A DNA stretch of 64,000 bases, from NCBI RefSeq assembly GCF_011742555.1, contig NZ_JAAQQR010000004.1:1-64000 (forward strand). The letters run 5' to 3'. This DNA is from Luteibacter jiangsuensis (GTDB lineage Bacteria > Pseudomonadota > Gammaproteobacteria > Xanthomonadales > Rhodanobacteraceae). How positions within the stretch are numbered: position 1 is the first letter of the stretch; each line of letters begins with the position of its first letter. A program made the position numbers and the translations under genes. Under the pieces are notes generated by a model. That model had not been told where the DNA came from. It did no database searches and saw only the letters and a program-made list of their open reading frames with translations. This document shows positions 43,961 through 53,857 of the stretch, one piece after another.

Positions 43961-44794
43961 TCAGGTGAGCGGCCGCCACGTGTCCGGGGAGGGTCTGAAA
44001 GAGCGCGGGTGAATGCCCAGGATGCGCTCCAGTTCTCCGTTGTCGGCGACAAGGTCGTCGTCGAGCCGCTCCACCGGTCCGCGCAGCGCGGGGACGACGA
44101 GTGTGGCGAGGCGCAGGGCCAGCCGGGGGATCGGCAATGGCAGGGTGGCGCCGCCGGCACTGCGCCGTGCGCGCCGGAACATCTCCCGCGCCTTCATGCG
44201 CTCGCCCCCGCCGATCGGGAAGGTCTTGCCACGGGCGAACGGCGAGCCGAGCGCGGCGACGACGGCCGCCGCGATGTCGTCGGCATGCACCGGCTGCCGG
44301 AGCCCACGTCCCGCTGGCAGAGGGAACACCTTGCGGCGCAAGGCGGCGTTCACGATCGGGGTGAGGCTCTTGTCGACGCCGGCTCCATAGATCAGGGTCG
44401 GTCGCAGCAGGGTCCACGGCATGCCGCGAGACGCGCAGGTGGCGACCAGGGTGGTTTCGGCATCGCGCAGCCGGCGCGACAGGTCGCGCTCCGCGGGGAC
44501 CGCCGAGTCGCGCTTAGTCTCCGCGCTCATCGACGAGGTGGCCACGAGGTGCGGCGTTCCGGCAAGCCGCGTGGCCGCAAGCCACGGCGCCAGGTGATCG
44601 AGCGGACCAAGGCTGATCACCGCACGCAGCGGAGGAAGGTCGGGCATGGCATCGGGAAGACCGCCGCGTATCCAGCGAGGATCGCTTCCCGTCGCCTGAC
44701 GGCTCAGCGCCAGGTAATCGAAGCCGGCGTCAGTCAGGCGAGGCAGGAGGAATTGTCCTATCTGCCCCGATGCTCCGATCACCAGAACCGTCAT
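43961..44794 (-). CDS. NAD(P)-binding SDR/NmrA-like protein
   Basis: The protein has 277 residues from the ATG at 44794; a TTG at 44806 would add four. The Rossmann motif VLVIGASGQIGQFLL is at the N-terminus. HLVATSSMSAETKR and LLRPTLIYGAGVD follow the extended SDR pattern. The substrate is unknown. It overlaps or abuts the TPR membrane-protein gene upstream and probably shares its transcript. The mrcB start lies about 100 bp downstream on the same strand. Confidence 0.78.
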   Translation of the reverse strand: MTVLVIGASGQIGQFLLPRLTDAGFDYLALSRQATGSDPRWIRGGLPDAMPDLPPLRAVISLGPLDHLAPWLAATRLAGTPHLVATSSMSAETKRDSAVPAERDLSRRLRDAETTLVATCASRGMPWTLLRPTLIYGAGVDKSLTPIVNAALRRKVFPLPAGRGLRQPVHADDIAAAVVAALGSPFARGKTFPIGGGERMKAREMFRRARRSAGGATLPLPIPRLALRLATLVVPALRGPVERLDDDLVADNGELERILGIHPRSFRPSPDTWRPLT

Positions 44795-44802
44795 GCCCGT
44801 GT

Positions 44803-46512
44803 TCAACGCCCCGTCGCGATGCGCTCGTACGCGCTCTGCAGGCGGGGGTCGTCCGGCGCGTAGCGGCGGGCACGGTCGAGCGCCTGGAACGCGCCCTGGC
44901 GGTCGCCTTGCGCCGCGCGCTGCAACGCGTTGTCGATCCAGGCGCTGCCGAGCCGGTGGCGTGCCTCGCCCTGGGTGGCATCGCCCGGGGCCAGGTCGGA
45001 CAGCGTGCCGTAGAGGTTTTCGGCGCGCTGCACGTTGCCGTTCGCCACGGCCTGCTGCATCTGCTTTTCCACCTGGGTGGGGAGGCCCTGCAGCCCCGCG
45101 CGTGCCGCTGGATCGTTTCCGTCGATGGCCAAGGCGTTGCGGTACAGGTCGTAGGCACTGTCGCCGGGAGGATCCATGATGTCGCCCCGCGCGGCGGCGG
45201 CCTGCGCGCGCCGGACGAGATCGGCCACCTTCGCCTTCTGCTCCGGGCTCACGGCCATCGAGGCCTCGGGAATCGCGTCGTCGCCACCGCTGGCGTTCGC
45301 ATCGCCGCCGCCGGCGGCCGGATGCCGGTCGCCACCGGCGATGCGCGCACGGGCCGCGGCCAGCTCCGCCGACTTGGGGGCGAGCTTCGCCGCGCGGTCG
45401 AGCAACCGCGTGGCCTGATCGTCGTCCTCGCTGTCGATGGCCGCGTTCGCCTGCACGATCAGCGCCTGCGCGACCCGCCCCACCCCAGCCTTCGCCTCGG
45501 CATTGTCGGGATCGGCCGCGAGTGCCGCCTGGAAGCGCGACAGCGCATTGTCCTCGCCGTCGCCGACGAATCGTCCTGCGCGCAGGGCTTCGTTGCCCTG
45601 CTGGATCAGCATGGCAACGGCCTGGCCGTCCTGCTTCTTCGTTTCCGCCAATGCCGCACGCAAGGAAGGGAGATCGCCGTAGCGGGGGACGAGGATGGCG
45701 ATGCGGTCGACGATGGCGTTCGCCTTTTCCTTGTCGTTGGCGGCGATCGCCTGGCGAGCCTGGGCGGCCAGTGCGTCGCCCACCTTGTCGAGCCCGCGCG
45801 CGGCCACGGCGTTGGTCTTGTCGGCATCGAGCACACGGCGATACAGCGCTCCCGCACCGTCGTCGCCATCCAGGCGCCCGGCGGCCAGCGCCTGCTGCGC
45901 CTGATCGATCAGCGTTTCGGTGCGCGCTTCCGGATTACGGGCCTGGGAAAGTCTCTGCGACAGCCGCTCCACGTCGGCTCCACCGCCCAGAAGTTCGCGG
46001 GCGACATTGAGCGCGGCCTCGGCCTGGTCGAGATTCCCCGCCGTCAGTGCGGCGTCGGCCCTGGCCACCTCGGCCAGACCGACGCGGCGCAAGCCGTCGC
46101 GTGCCTGATCGCTGTCGGGCTGCTGGTCGCGCGCCTTTTCGAACAGTTCGCGCGCACTGTCGCCGTTCGTGCCGTCCAGGCGGCCTTCGTCGAGCGCGCG
46201 GTTGGCCTGCGCCAGCGTGTCGTTGAGTTCGGTGGCGGGCATCATGTTGCGCAGGCGGTCCTGCTGCAACCACAAGCCCGTGACTGCGCCGATCAGCACC
46301 AGCACGAGGACAGGAATGAGCCACCCGCGCTTGCGCGGCCCACGGGGCGATGCCGGCGGCGGCGGCGTACGGCGGCGGGGAGCGTCCACGACGATGTGCG
46401 GCAGCCCGTCGTCGATCGGCGAAGCCGGCTTGTCGAGGTCGTCGAGCCGGCCCAGGGTGGGTTCGGTGCGACCGCGGGGCTCGCGGTCGTTGGAATCTCT
46501 GCGTCCGCTCAT
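44803..46512 (-). CDS. TPR-like single-pass membrane protein, unknown function
   Basis: The protein has 569 residues. The first 60 residues are charged and Pro/Arg-rich and face the cytoplasm. One membrane helix follows at about 62-84 (WLIPVLVLVLIGAVTGLWL). The remainder is a long run of alpha-helical repeats with TPR-like spacing and ALxxGxLDG motifs (ANRALDEGRLDG, AQQALAAGRLDGDDG, GNEALRAGRFVGDGE). The helical array is likely periplasmic. I do not recognise the family; it may be a scaffold for envelope complexes. Confidence 0.78.
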   Translation of the reverse strand: MSGRRDSNDREPRGRTEPTLGRLDDLDKPASPIDDGLPHIVVDAPRRRTPPPPASPRGPRKRGWLIPVLVLVLIGAVTGLWLQQDRLRNMMPATELNDTLAQANRALDEGRLDGTNGDSARELFEKARDQQPDSDQARDGLRRVGLAEVARADAALTAGNLDQAEAALNVARELLGGGADVERLSQRLSQARNPEARTETLIDQAQQALAAGRLDGDDGAGALYRRVLDADKTNAVAARGLDKVGDALAAQARQAIAANDKEKANAIVDRIAILVPRYGDLPSLRAALAETKKQDGQAVAMLIQQGNEALRAGRFVGDGEDNALSRFQAALAADPDNAEAKAGVGRVAQALIVQANAAIDSEDDDQATRLLDRAAKLAPKSAELAAARARIAGGDRHPAAGGGDANASGGDDAIPEASMAVSPEQKAKVADLVRRAQAAAARGDIMDPPGDSAYDLYRNALAIDGNDPAARAGLQGLPTQVEKQMQQAVANGNVQRAENLYGTLSDLAPGDATQGEARHRLGSAWIDNALQRAAQGDRQGAFQALDRARRYAPDDPRLQSAYERIATGR

Positions 46513-46578
46513 GGGGTTGAATCGTCCATAGGAGCGGTGCAGCTTAACATTGGGGCGTGAACGGTCGTTGTAGGCCCC

Positions 46579-47760
46579 TCACAGCTCCACGCGGATACGG
46601 CTGGCCGCGCGCGTGGCTTTCGCGAGCGCCTCCTCCACCGTGGCGGCACGTGCCAGCGTCACGGCCATGCGCCGCCGGCCACGAACCTCCGGTTTGCCGA
46701 AGATGCGAAGCATGGTGCCAGTCTCGGCCAGGGCTTCCGCAACGCCGTGATACCTCGGCGCCGTGCCTTCGCCATCGACCAGCACGGCGCAGGACGCGGC
46801 GGGCGCGAACAGGTGGATGTCGGGCACGGGCAAGCCGAGGATCGCGCGAGCGTGCAGCGCGAATTCCGAAAGGTCCTGAGAGATCAGCGTCACGAGCCCG
46901 GTGTCGTGCGGCCGCGGGCTCACTTCCGAGAAGATCACCTCGTCGCCACGCACAAAGAATTCCACGCCGAAGACGCCGCGCCCGCCCAAGGCGGCGGTGA
47001 TCGCGTCGGCCTGGCGCCGGGCGGACGCCAGAGCGGCATCGCTCATCGGTTGCGGCTGCCACGATTCGCGGTAATCGCCGTCCTCCTGGCGATGCCCGAT
47101 CGGCGCGCAGAACGACACGCCGTCGCGGTGGCGAACCGTAAGCAGGGTGATCTCGTAATCGAAGTCGACGAACCCCTCCACGATGACGCGCCCACGCCCT
47201 GCCCGGCCACCCGATTGGGCGTAATCCCACGCGGCCCCCGCTTCCTCGATGTGCCGCACCACGCTCTGTCCCTTCCCTGACGAGCTCATCACCGGCTTGA
47301 CGACACAGGGCGTGCCCAGTGCGGCGACGGCGGCAAGAAAGCTCTCGCGGTCGTCGCAGAAGCGATACGGCGACGTGGGCAGGCCGAGTTCTTCCGCGGC
47401 GAGGCGGCGGATGCCCTCGCGGTCCATCGTGAGCCATGCCGCGCGCGCGGTGGGGATCACCTTGACCCCTTCCTTCTCCATCTCGACCAGCGTCGGCGTG
47501 TGGATGGCTTCCACCTCGGGCACCACGAGGTCCGGCTTCTCCTGCTCGATGAGTGCACGCAACGCCGCGCCGTCCAGCATGTCGATGACGTGGCTGCGAT
47601 GGGCCACCTGCATGGCCGGCGCGTTCGCGTAGCGGTCCACCGCCACTACCTCGACGGCGAAGCGCTGCAGTTCGATGGCCACTTCCTTGCCGAGTTCGCC
47701 CGAACCGAGCAGAAGGACCTTGAAGGCCGTAGGGGAATGCGGCGTGCCGAAAGTTTTCAC
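46579..47760 (-). CDS. purT: Formate-dependent phosphoribosylglycinamide formyltransferase
   Basis: The protein has 393 residues from a GTG at 47760, near the usual 392. The ATP-grasp fold is visible. [21 protein letters not shown] is the substrate and nucleotide entry, [16 protein letters not shown] is the glycine-rich ATP loop, and [20 protein letters not shown] provides metal ligands. It forms formyl-GAR from GAR and formate in purine synthesis. GAGGAC lies upstream of the GTG; the longer frame is not family-like. Divergent from the transglutaminase gene. Confidence 0.95.
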   Translation of the reverse strand: MKTFGTPHSPTAFKVLLLGSGELGKEVAIELQRFAVEVVAVDRYANAPAMQVAHRSHVIDMLDGAALRALIEQEKPDLVVPEVEAIHTPTLVEMEKEGVKVIPTARAAWLTMDREGIRRLAAEELGLPTSPYRFCDDRESFLAAVAALGTPCVVKPVMSSSGKGQSVVRHIEEAGAAWDYAQSGGRAGRGRVIVEGFVDFDYEITLLTVRHRDGVSFCAPIGHRQEDGDYRESWQPQPMSDAALASARRQADAITAALGGRGVFGVEFFVRGDEVIFSEVSPRPHDTGLVTLISQDLSEFALHARAILGLPVPDIHLFAPAASCAVLVDGEGTAPRYHGVAEALAETGTMLRIFGKPEVRGRRRMAVTLARAATVEEALAKATRAASRIRVEL

Positions 47761-47885
47761 GAAAAGCGTCCTCGCAGGCGATGGGAGCGATTCTATCCTG
47801 CCCGCGCACACCGGATCGTATCCTGGCATTGACGTATACCCGCAGATGACCTCATATGGTTGGGGTTGGCCCCGGGGAGTTTTCC

Positions 47886-49400
47886 ATGAGACGCAGGATC
47901 GCCGTCGTTTCCCTCTTGTCATTCCTGGGCGTCGCCCAGGCGACCGCGACCGAAACGTGGATGTCCGTGACGCTCGACGGGCGCAAGATCGGGAAGATGC
48001 TCGTAGAGCGGCACCGGCAAGACGACAGCGTCGTCACCACCCAGACGATCGATCTCCGGATCAATCGCGGGAAGACCCCTCTCGTCGTACACAGCGAAGT
48101 GGCGGCAACCGAAACGGCAGTGGGGAAGCCGGATGCCTTCACTGCCAGCAGCCGGTCTTCCGGGCAGGAAACACGCACTGAAGGACACCGACGCGACGAT
48201 GGCAGGTTCCAGGTCAGCACGACCGTCGGTGGGCGATCGTCTGTGGGTCTCCTGACATGGCCAAAGGGGGCGGCCCTGGCCGAAGGGCAACGGCTGACCA
48301 TCGTCGCGCACGGATTTGCACCAGGAACGCGATACAAGGTGCGGAACTTCGATGCGACGAAACAACAGGTGGCGAACCTCGACGTCGAGGTGGTCGGCGA
48401 CGAAGTCGTCGAGCTTCCTGGCGGGAACGAAACGTTACACCATCTACGGCAGGGTCTCGTGGGATCGGACAGCACCCGCCGCATCGACCTGTGGGTGGAC
48501 GACAACGGCAATCCGCGCAAGACGCTATCGCCGATGCTCGGCCTGCGGATGGAAACCGTTGCCTGCGACGAGGCATGCGCGAACGCGCCGGACCAGGATC
48601 TCGATGTCCTTCGTTCGTCGATGGTGCAGGCGCCACGCGCGATGGGCAGCCTTCGCGTGCTTCCACTGCGTTACACCATCGGTATCGAAGGCGACGCGCA
48701 TTCCCCTCTGGCTACGACCGACGAGCAGCAGGTAACACGGGTGCGGCAGGGCGTCTACGACGTGACGATCGGCGACGCGCAGGCGCATGGCGAAGCTCGA
48801 CCGACAGCGGAAGACATCGCGCCCAATCCCTGGGTGCAGTCGAACGCCCCAGAGATACATGCCCTGGCGGAGAAGGTCGCGGGCGGCGCATCGAACGATC
48901 TCCAGCGCATGCGCCGGCTGCGGAGCTTCCTGAGCGACTACGTCGACCAGACAGGCCTCGACGTGGGCTACGCCTCGGCACTCGAAACCCTCGAGACGCG
49001 CCGTGGAGACTGCACCGAACATGCCGTGCTCCTCGCCGCGCTGGGACGCTCGCTGCACATCCCCACGCGCATCGTCACGGGGCTCGTCTATTCCGACCGG
49101 TTCGCCGGTGCTTCGCGCGTTTTCGTCCCACACACGTGGGTGCAGTCGTGGATCGACGATCGCTGGGTGAGTTTCGACTCGGCACAACGGCGATTCGATG
49201 CCACCCACATCGCACTAGGGGTCGGCGATGGCGATCCCTGGCGCTTTTTCTCGGCCATGGCGTCTTTGGGGAATATCCGGATCGACCGGGTTGCTCCCGT
49301 CGGAGGCATACCATTCATGCGACAGGAGCCTGTGCTGCGAACGCCGCCGCGGGAGCCGAACAGGTCCCAGCCCGTGACGCCGCCCCGGAACAAGCCCTGA
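47886..49400 (+). CDS. Exported transglutaminase-like protein (first of tandem pair)
   Basis: The protein has 504 residues from the ATG at 47886, preceded by GGGGAG. A signal peptide ([21 protein letters not shown]) leads into a beta-rich N-terminal region. The transglutaminase core is in the last third: Cys376 in [17 protein letters not shown], His in [10 protein letters not shown] and Asp in [10 protein letters not shown]. Such periplasmic cysteine enzymes are seen in bacterial protein-processing systems, but substrates are unknown. The next gene is a close paralogue with the same layout. Confidence 0.88.
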   Translation: MRRRIAVVSLLSFLGVAQATATETWMSVTLDGRKIGKMLVERHRQDDSVVTTQTIDLRINRGKTPLVVHSEVAATETAVGKPDAFTASSRSSGQETRTEGHRRDDGRFQVSTTVGGRSSVGLLTWPKGAALAEGQRLTIVAHGFAPGTRYKVRNFDATKQQVANLDVEVVGDEVVELPGGNETLHHLRQGLVGSDSTRRIDLWVDDNGNPRKTLSPMLGLRMETVACDEACANAPDQDLDVLRSSMVQAPRAMGSLRVLPLRYTIGIEGDAHSPLATTDEQQVTRVRQGVYDVTIGDAQAHGEARPTAEDIAPNPWVQSNAPEIHALAEKVAGGASNDLQRMRRLRSFLSDYVDQTGLDVGYASALETLETRRGDCTEHAVLLAALGRSLHIPTRIVTGLVYSDRFAGASRVFVPHTWVQSWIDDRWVSFDSAQRRFDATHIALGVGDGDPWRFFSAMASLGNIRIDRVAPVGGIPFMRQEPVLRTPPREPNRSQPVTPPRNKP

Positions 49401-49488
49401 CGCCTCCTGCCTTCCCCGAATGTGGCACTTGACTGGCGCCACGAACGTGCTGTGATGGCGGCGTCCCCAACAATCCGGAAGTACGCTC

Positions 49489-50985
49489 ATGAGACGCTTT
49501 CTTGCCGTCCTCGCCGTACTGTGCGCTGTTCCTGCCGTTTCCATGGCGGAAGATCGCTGGATGACCGTGTTGTTGGACGGCCGCAAGGTCGGAAGCCTGC
49601 ACATCGACCGCCAGGTGCAGCCGGACAAGGTGGTCACCTGGCAGGTCCTGGACTTCCGCATGACCCGCTCGCGCACGCCGATGACGTTGCGCACGGAACT
49701 CCGCTCCACCGAGTCCCCGGCCGGCGCCCCCCTGGCGTTCTACGCCAGCACACGCATGTCGTCGCAGGAAAACCTCGCCACCGGCGAGGTCCGTGACGAC
49801 GGTCTGTTCCAGGTGGCCAACACCGTCGGTGGCCAGTCGAAGATCAACCTGCTGATCTGGCCGACCGGCGCCACACTCGCCGAAGGGCAGCGGCTGGCCA
49901 TGGTGGCGAACGGCTTCAAGGCCGGCACCACCTACCGGCTGCGCAATTTCGATTCGGTACGGCAGCAGGTCGCCAACGTCGACGTGCAGGTGCTCGGCGA
50001 CGAAGTGGTGGTCATGCCCGACGATCGCAGGGAGACCCTGCACCACCTGCGGCAGTCGATCGCCGGGGCGGGGCCCGACCGGGCCGTGGACATCTGGGTG
50101 GACAACGAGGGCTTCATCCGCCGTAGCCTCGCGCCCCTGCTAGGCTTCCGGTTGGAAATGGCCTCGTGCAGCGCCGCCTGCGCGCAGGCGCCCGACCAGG
50201 ACATCGACCTGCTTCGCGCCGCGATGATCACCTCGCCGCGGCCGATGGTGGCCGCGCTGCGGATAGCGCCCGTGCGCTACACCATCACCGTGCGTGGTTC
50301 CGATTCCGGTGCCAATCCCTTCGTCGACACCGACGAGCAGGTGGTGCGCTCGCTGGGCGATGGCGTGTACATCGTGGACGTGGGCTTCGGCATGCGCCAT
50401 AGCGACGAGCCGGGCCCGCTTCCCGAGGACACGGCGCCGAACGCCTGGGTGCAGTCGGAAAGCCCGGAGGTGGTGGCGCTGGCGCGTCGCGCGGCCGGCG
50501 ATGCATCCACGGATCTGCAGCGCATGCGACGCCTGCGCTCGTTCCTTTCCGACTACATCGACGCCAAGGGCCTGGACGTCGGCTACGCTTCGGCCCTCGA
50601 AACTGTCTCCACACGCCGCGGCGACTGCACCGAACATGCCGTACTCCTGACGGCCATGGCGCGCGCCCTCGGCATTCCCGCACGCGTGGTCACCGGCATC
50701 GTGTACGCGGAGCGCATGGGCGGCGCGACACGTGTGTTCGTGCCACATGCCTGGACCCAGGCATGGATAAACAACCGCTGGGTCAGCTTCGACTCGGCGC
50801 AGCGGCGCTTCGATTCCACGCATATCGCGCTCGGCACCGGCAGCGGCGAACCCTGGCGGTTCTTCTCGGCGATAAACGCGCTCACCCGGATCCGGATCGA
50901 CCGGGCCATTCCGTCGTCGAACCTGATGGACATGCCCGCACCCAGCGATGGGCCTGTGATGCCGGCGGGACGGGACGCTCCGTAA
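49489..50985 (+). CDS. Exported transglutaminase-like protein (second of tandem pair)
   Basis: The protein has 498 residues with a signal peptide (MRRFLAVLAVLCAVPAVSMA). The beginning of the mature part (DRWMTVLLDGRKVGSLHIDR) aligns by eye with the first copy. The catalytic triad positions are preserved: Cys380 in RRGDCTEHA, His in VPHAWTQAW and Asp in [10 protein letters not shown]. The gap to the first copy is 88 bp. A weak TTGACT/TGTGAT pair at 49429-49456 may be its own promoter. Both copies appear intact, so both may be active. Confidence 0.88.
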   Translation: MRRFLAVLAVLCAVPAVSMAEDRWMTVLLDGRKVGSLHIDRQVQPDKVVTWQVLDFRMTRSRTPMTLRTELRSTESPAGAPLAFYASTRMSSQENLATGEVRDDGLFQVANTVGGQSKINLLIWPTGATLAEGQRLAMVANGFKAGTTYRLRNFDSVRQQVANVDVQVLGDEVVVMPDDRRETLHHLRQSIAGAGPDRAVDIWVDNEGFIRRSLAPLLGFRLEMASCSAACAQAPDQDIDLLRAAMITSPRPMVAALRIAPVRYTITVRGSDSGANPFVDTDEQVVRSLGDGVYIVDVGFGMRHSDEPGPLPEDTAPNAWVQSESPEVVALARRAAGDASTDLQRMRRLRSFLSDYIDAKGLDVGYASALETVSTRRGDCTEHAVLLTAMARALGIPARVVTGIVYAERMGGATRVFVPHAWTQAWINNRWVSFDSAQRRFDSTHIALGTGSGEPWRFFSAINALTRIRIDRAIPSSNLMDMPAPSDGPVMPAGRDAP

Positions 50986-51002
50986 TCGAGGCAGTTGAAA
51001 TC

Positions 51003-51020
51003 TGATATCAAAGTGATATC
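51003..51020. promoter_or_regulatory. Candidate operator: paired TGATATC boxes
   Basis: TGATATCAAAGTGATATC contains two TGATATC boxes 11 bp apart, about one helical turn, and lies 30 bp upstream of the SPFH ATG at 51050. The GATATC cores are palindromic, so a dimeric repressor or activator could bind them. The Arc-like protein of the same operon is an obvious candidate. This is inferred from position only. Confidence 0.45.
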
Positions 51021-51049
51021 TTTTTTCAACCAACCAGGGGTCCATCGTC

Positions 51050-51916
51050 ATGAACGAGCGCGCCGCCGCCTCCCTTCCGGGCATTCCTGCCCTTCTCGGT
51101 TTCATTGTCCTGATCGTTCTCATCTCCGGCGCCGTTCTTGGCCAGGTCGCCCATGACGGCAGCCCCCTGGCGGCCGCCAGCGTCGCACTCGTGCCCGTCT
51201 TCGCCTTTCTTGCCAAGGGCTTCTTTCAGGTTCAGCCGAACCAGGGTCAGGTGATGCAGTTGTTCGGCAAATACGCGGGCACCGAGCGTCGCGAGGGCCT
51301 GCGCTGGACGAACCCGTTCTATTCCCGCCGTCCGGTAAGCCTGCGCGTGCGCAACTTCGAAAGCAGCCGGCTGAAGGTGAACGACAGCGATGGTAATCCC
51401 ATCGAGATCGCGGCCATCGTCGTCTGGCAGGTGGTGGATACCGCGGAAGCCGTGTTCTGCGTCGACGACTACGAGAACTTCGTGCAGATCCAGAGCGAAT
51501 CGGCCCTCCGGCAGATGGCGCAGAGCTATGCGTACGACGCACACGACGACGCCAAGCCCTCGCTGCGCAGCCATGGCGAGGAGGTGAACAATCATCTGCG
51601 CCAGGAGATCGAGGAACGACTGCAGAAGGCCGGCGTGCAGGTGATCGAATCGCGCATCAGTCACCTTGCCTACGCACAGGAAATTGCCCAGGCCATGTTG
51701 CAGCGGCAACAGGCGAGCGCCATCGTCGCCGCACGGGAGCGCATCGTGGAAGGTGCGGTGGGCATGGTGGCCCTGGCGCTCGACAGGCTCCGCGCCGAAG
51801 GCGTCGTGGAACTCGACGAGGAACGGAAGGCCGCCATGGTGTCCAACCTGCTGGTGGTCCTCTGCGGCGACCGCGCCACGCAACCGGTGGTCAACGCCGG
51901 CAGCCTCTACAGCTGA
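51050..51916 (+). CDS. SPFH/Band-7 family membrane protein
   Basis: The protein has 288 residues. Two N-terminal hydrophobic segments ([18 protein letters not shown] and [18 protein letters not shown]) precede the SPFH domain: [55 protein letters not shown]. The tail has the long helical stretch [32 protein letters not shown] proteins form membrane microdomain rings. A small Arc-like DNA-binding protein follows at 51924, and this pairing is recurrent in related bacteria. Confidence 0.9.
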   Translation: MNERAAASLPGIPALLGFIVLIVLISGAVLGQVAHDGSPLAAASVALVPVFAFLAKGFFQVQPNQGQVMQLFGKYAGTERREGLRWTNPFYSRRPVSLRVRNFESSRLKVNDSDGNPIEIAAIVVWQVVDTAEAVFCVDDYENFVQIQSESALRQMAQSYAYDAHDDAKPSLRSHGEEVNNHLRQEIEERLQKAGVQVIESRISHLAYAQEIAQAMLQRQQASAIVAARERIVEGAVGMVALALDRLRAEGVVELDEERKAAMVSNLLVVLCGDRATQPVVNAGSLYS

Positions 51917-51923
51917 GTCCCGC

Positions 51924-52112
51924 GTGGCGGCCGAGAAAAAAGCATACCCGCTGCGTATCAGTGCGGCCGTGCTCGAAGCCATGCAGGCATGGTCGGAGGA
52001 CGAACTGCGCTCGCTCAACGCGCAGATCGAATACGTGTTGCGCGACGCGCTGCGCCGCGCAGGGCGCCTTAAGGCACGCAAGGTCGATCCGGTGGAAGAC
52101 CCGGACGAGTGA
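51924..52112 (+). CDS. Arc-like ribbon-helix-helix protein
   Basis: The protein has 62 residues from a GTG at 51924, 7 bp after the SPFH stop. The core KKAYPLRISAAVLEAMQAWS... contains the beta-strand and two-helix pattern of the Arc/MetJ fold (LRSLNAQIEYVLRDALRRAG). It would bind DNA as a dimer. In this operon it may regulate the SPFH gene, or it may be a moonlighting partner. It is too small to be a toxin. Confidence 0.8.
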   Translation: MAAEKKAYPLRISAAVLEAMQAWSEDELRSLNAQIEYVLRDALRRAGRLKARKVDPVEDPDE

Positions 52113-52125
52113 GCGACGCTGTTTT

Positions 52126-52232
52126 GTAGGAGCGCGCCCTGCGCGCGACATATTTTGGAGCCGTGGCCTGGAGCTGGCGCGCACGCTTGATGATCGACGC
52201 GAAAAGCCGTCGCGCGCAGGGCGCGCTCCTAC
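52126..52232. repeat. GTAGGAG-class inverted repeat element, copy E
   Basis: This 107-bp copy lies between the Arc-like gene and the convergent DUF423 gene. It has the GGAGCTGGCGCGC core of the second subtype. The TAG stop of the DUF423 gene (complement of 52229-52231) lies inside its right end. Confidence 0.9.
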
Positions 52233-52609
52233 ATCTGGCCGGGGCGGAGTGCTGAAACGACGGCCAGCCAGCCTGCAATGAACGCCACGCCGCCCACGGG
52301 CGTGATCAGTCCCACCATGCGCGGTGCCCCGAGCGCCAACGCATAGAGGCTTCCCGAGAAAAGAACGATGCCGGCAGCGAACGCACCGATCGCGACGCTT
52401 CGTGCCCGCCCTTCGCGCAGCCCGACCGCCGCCACCAACAAGGCCAGCGCATGCCAGAAGTGGTATTCGACGCCGGTATGCCATGTGGCCATGGCCGCCG
52501 CGTCCAGGCTGCCGCGCAGCGCGTGCGCGCCGAATGCGCCCAGGGCGACCGCCGACGCGCCCGCGAGACCGACGACGATGGCGGTGGCCGTGCTGACAGG
52601 TTGTCGCAT
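52229..52609 (-). CDS. DUF423 family small membrane protein
   Basis: The protein has 126 residues from the ATG at 52609, with GAGG upstream. Four hydrophobic helices (AIVVGLAGASAVALGAFGAHAL, HALALLVAAVGL, AIGAFAAGIVLFSGSLYALAL, PVGGVAFIAGWLAVV) match the DUF423 family, found widely in bacteria as an integral membrane protein without known function. The stop codon is inside the palindromic repeat, which suggests that the C-terminus was modified by it. Confidence 0.87.
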   Translation of the reverse strand: MRQPVSTATAIVVGLAGASAVALGAFGAHALRGSLDAAAMATWHTGVEYHFWHALALLVAAVGLREGRARSVAIGAFAAGIVLFSGSLYALALGAPRMVGLITPVGGVAFIAGWLAVVSALRPGQM

Positions 52610-52688
52610 GCGCTGGGATTCCTCTGTGTGCGCGCCTTCGGGCAGGCAGGGTGGCGTATCCTGCGCAGGATATCTCGTGGAGACTCGC

Positions 52689-53306
52689 ATGACGCCATCC
52701 ATCTTCCGTCGGGCCCTCATGGTCCTGCTGACCGCCGCTGCGGTGGCTTCGCTCGCCGCGTGCCAGCGCGAAGCGCAGCCCGAGTGGCGGCTGAACGACG
52801 TATCGGGCCATCTCCCCGACCTCGACTTCAAGCTGACCGACGACAACGGCAATCCGGTGACCGGAGCCGACTACAAAGGCAAGGTCGCGGTCATGTATTT
52901 CGGCTACACGCACTGTCCGGACGTTTGTCCGCTGACGCTTACGCAGTTGCACGTGATACTCGACCGCCTCGGTCCCGCAGCCGAGAACGTGCGCATCCTC
53001 TTCGTCAGCGTCGATCCGGCTCGCGACACGCCGGCCGTGATGCATGCCTATGTCAACGCGTTCGACAAGCGCGCGGTGGGCCTGGTCGGTTCGCAGGCAG
53101 CCGTGGAAGCCCTGGCCAAGCGCTACCGTTCCGCCTTCACCCGCGAACCCGACCGCGGCGACGGCAATTACGAAGTCAGCCACAGCTCCGCGATCTACTT
53201 CTTCGATGCGGAAGGCAAGGCTCGGCTGCTCGCGACACCGTCGGCATCCCAGGACGATATCGTCCACGACCTGCACCTGCTCACTTCGCTGGAGACACGC
53301 TCATGA
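52689..53306 (+). CDS. SCO1/SenC-type copper chaperone lipoprotein
   Basis: The protein has 205 residues. The signal ends with a lipobox LAAC (Cys25). The thioredoxin-fold core has the copper-binding CPDVC (Cys76 and Cys80) in YFGYTHCPDVCPLT, and the third ligand His165 in EVSHSSAIYF. It probably delivers copper to the CuA site of cytochrome oxidase or keeps it reduced. TGGAG precedes the ATG. The PCuAC gene overlaps by 4 bp, an established copper-chaperone pairing. Confidence 0.94.
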   Translation: MTPSIFRRALMVLLTAAAVASLAACQREAQPEWRLNDVSGHLPDLDFKLTDDNGNPVTGADYKGKVAVMYFGYTHCPDVCPLTLTQLHVILDRLGPAAENVRILFVSVDPARDTPAVMHAYVNAFDKRAVGLVGSQAAVEALAKRYRSAFTREPDRGDGNYEVSHSSAIYFFDAEGKARLLATPSASQDDIVHDLHLLTSLETRS

Positions 53307-53752
53307 TGGCCCGTTCCCTCGCCCTCGCGTTGATCCTGTCCATCGGCGGCGCCGCGCACGCAGCCGATAAGCCGGCCGTCGAGGCGAAGAGCGGATGGGT
53401 ACGCGTGCTGCCGGGCAACCTGCCCGCCGGCGGATACGTCACGTTCGAGAATCGCTCCGATCGCGCACTGTCCATCGTAGGTGCTGCGAGCCCGCAGTAC
53501 GGTAACGCGATGATCCATCGCAGCAGCACGGATGGCGGCATGGGTCGCATGGAGATGGTCGACAGCGTGCCGCTCCCGGCGAAGGGCTCCCTCGCGTTCG
53601 CACCGGGTGGCTACCACGTGATGCTGATGCAACCGAAACAGGCGGTGAAGCCTGGCGACAAGATCGTCGTGACCTTCACGCTCTCGGACGGCGAGACCAT
53701 TCCGGCAACCCTGCTGGCCCGCCCGGCGAATGCATCGGGGCCGACGGACTGA
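53303..53752 (+). CDS. PCuAC-family periplasmic copper chaperone
   Basis: The protein has 149 residues and an N-terminal signal peptide (ALALILSIGGAAHA). The copper motif H-x10-M-x21-H-x-M is exact: His72, Met83, His105 and Met107. Family members pass Cu(I) to cytochrome oxidase together with SCO1, which is encoded just upstream with an ATGA overlap. The pair is complete and ordinary in layout. Confidence 0.93.
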   Translation: MMARSLALALILSIGGAAHAADKPAVEAKSGWVRVLPGNLPAGGYVTFENRSDRALSIVGAASPQYGNAMIHRSSTDGGMGRMEMVDSVPLPAKGSLAFAPGGYHVMLMQPKQAVKPGDKIVVTFTLSDGETIPATLLARPANASGPTD

Positions 53753-53775
53753 GTGCGCTGCGCCGCCGGGCTTCT

Positions 53776-53851
53776 GTGCAGGAGTCGTATAGCGGCGAGG
53801 AAATCCTGCCATGGTGCGGCACGTTTCGCTCGCCGCCATGGCGGCTCCTAC
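53776..53851. repeat. Imperfect inverted repeat related to the REP family
   Basis: GTGCAGGAGTCGTATAGCGG at the left end and GCGGCTCCTAC at the right end form an imperfect inverted pair around a core. It resembles the short REP class rather than the five GTAGGAGCGCGCC copies. It lies between the PCuAC and acylphosphatase genes and accounts for most of that gap. Confidence 0.6.
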
Positions 53852-53857
53852 AACTTT

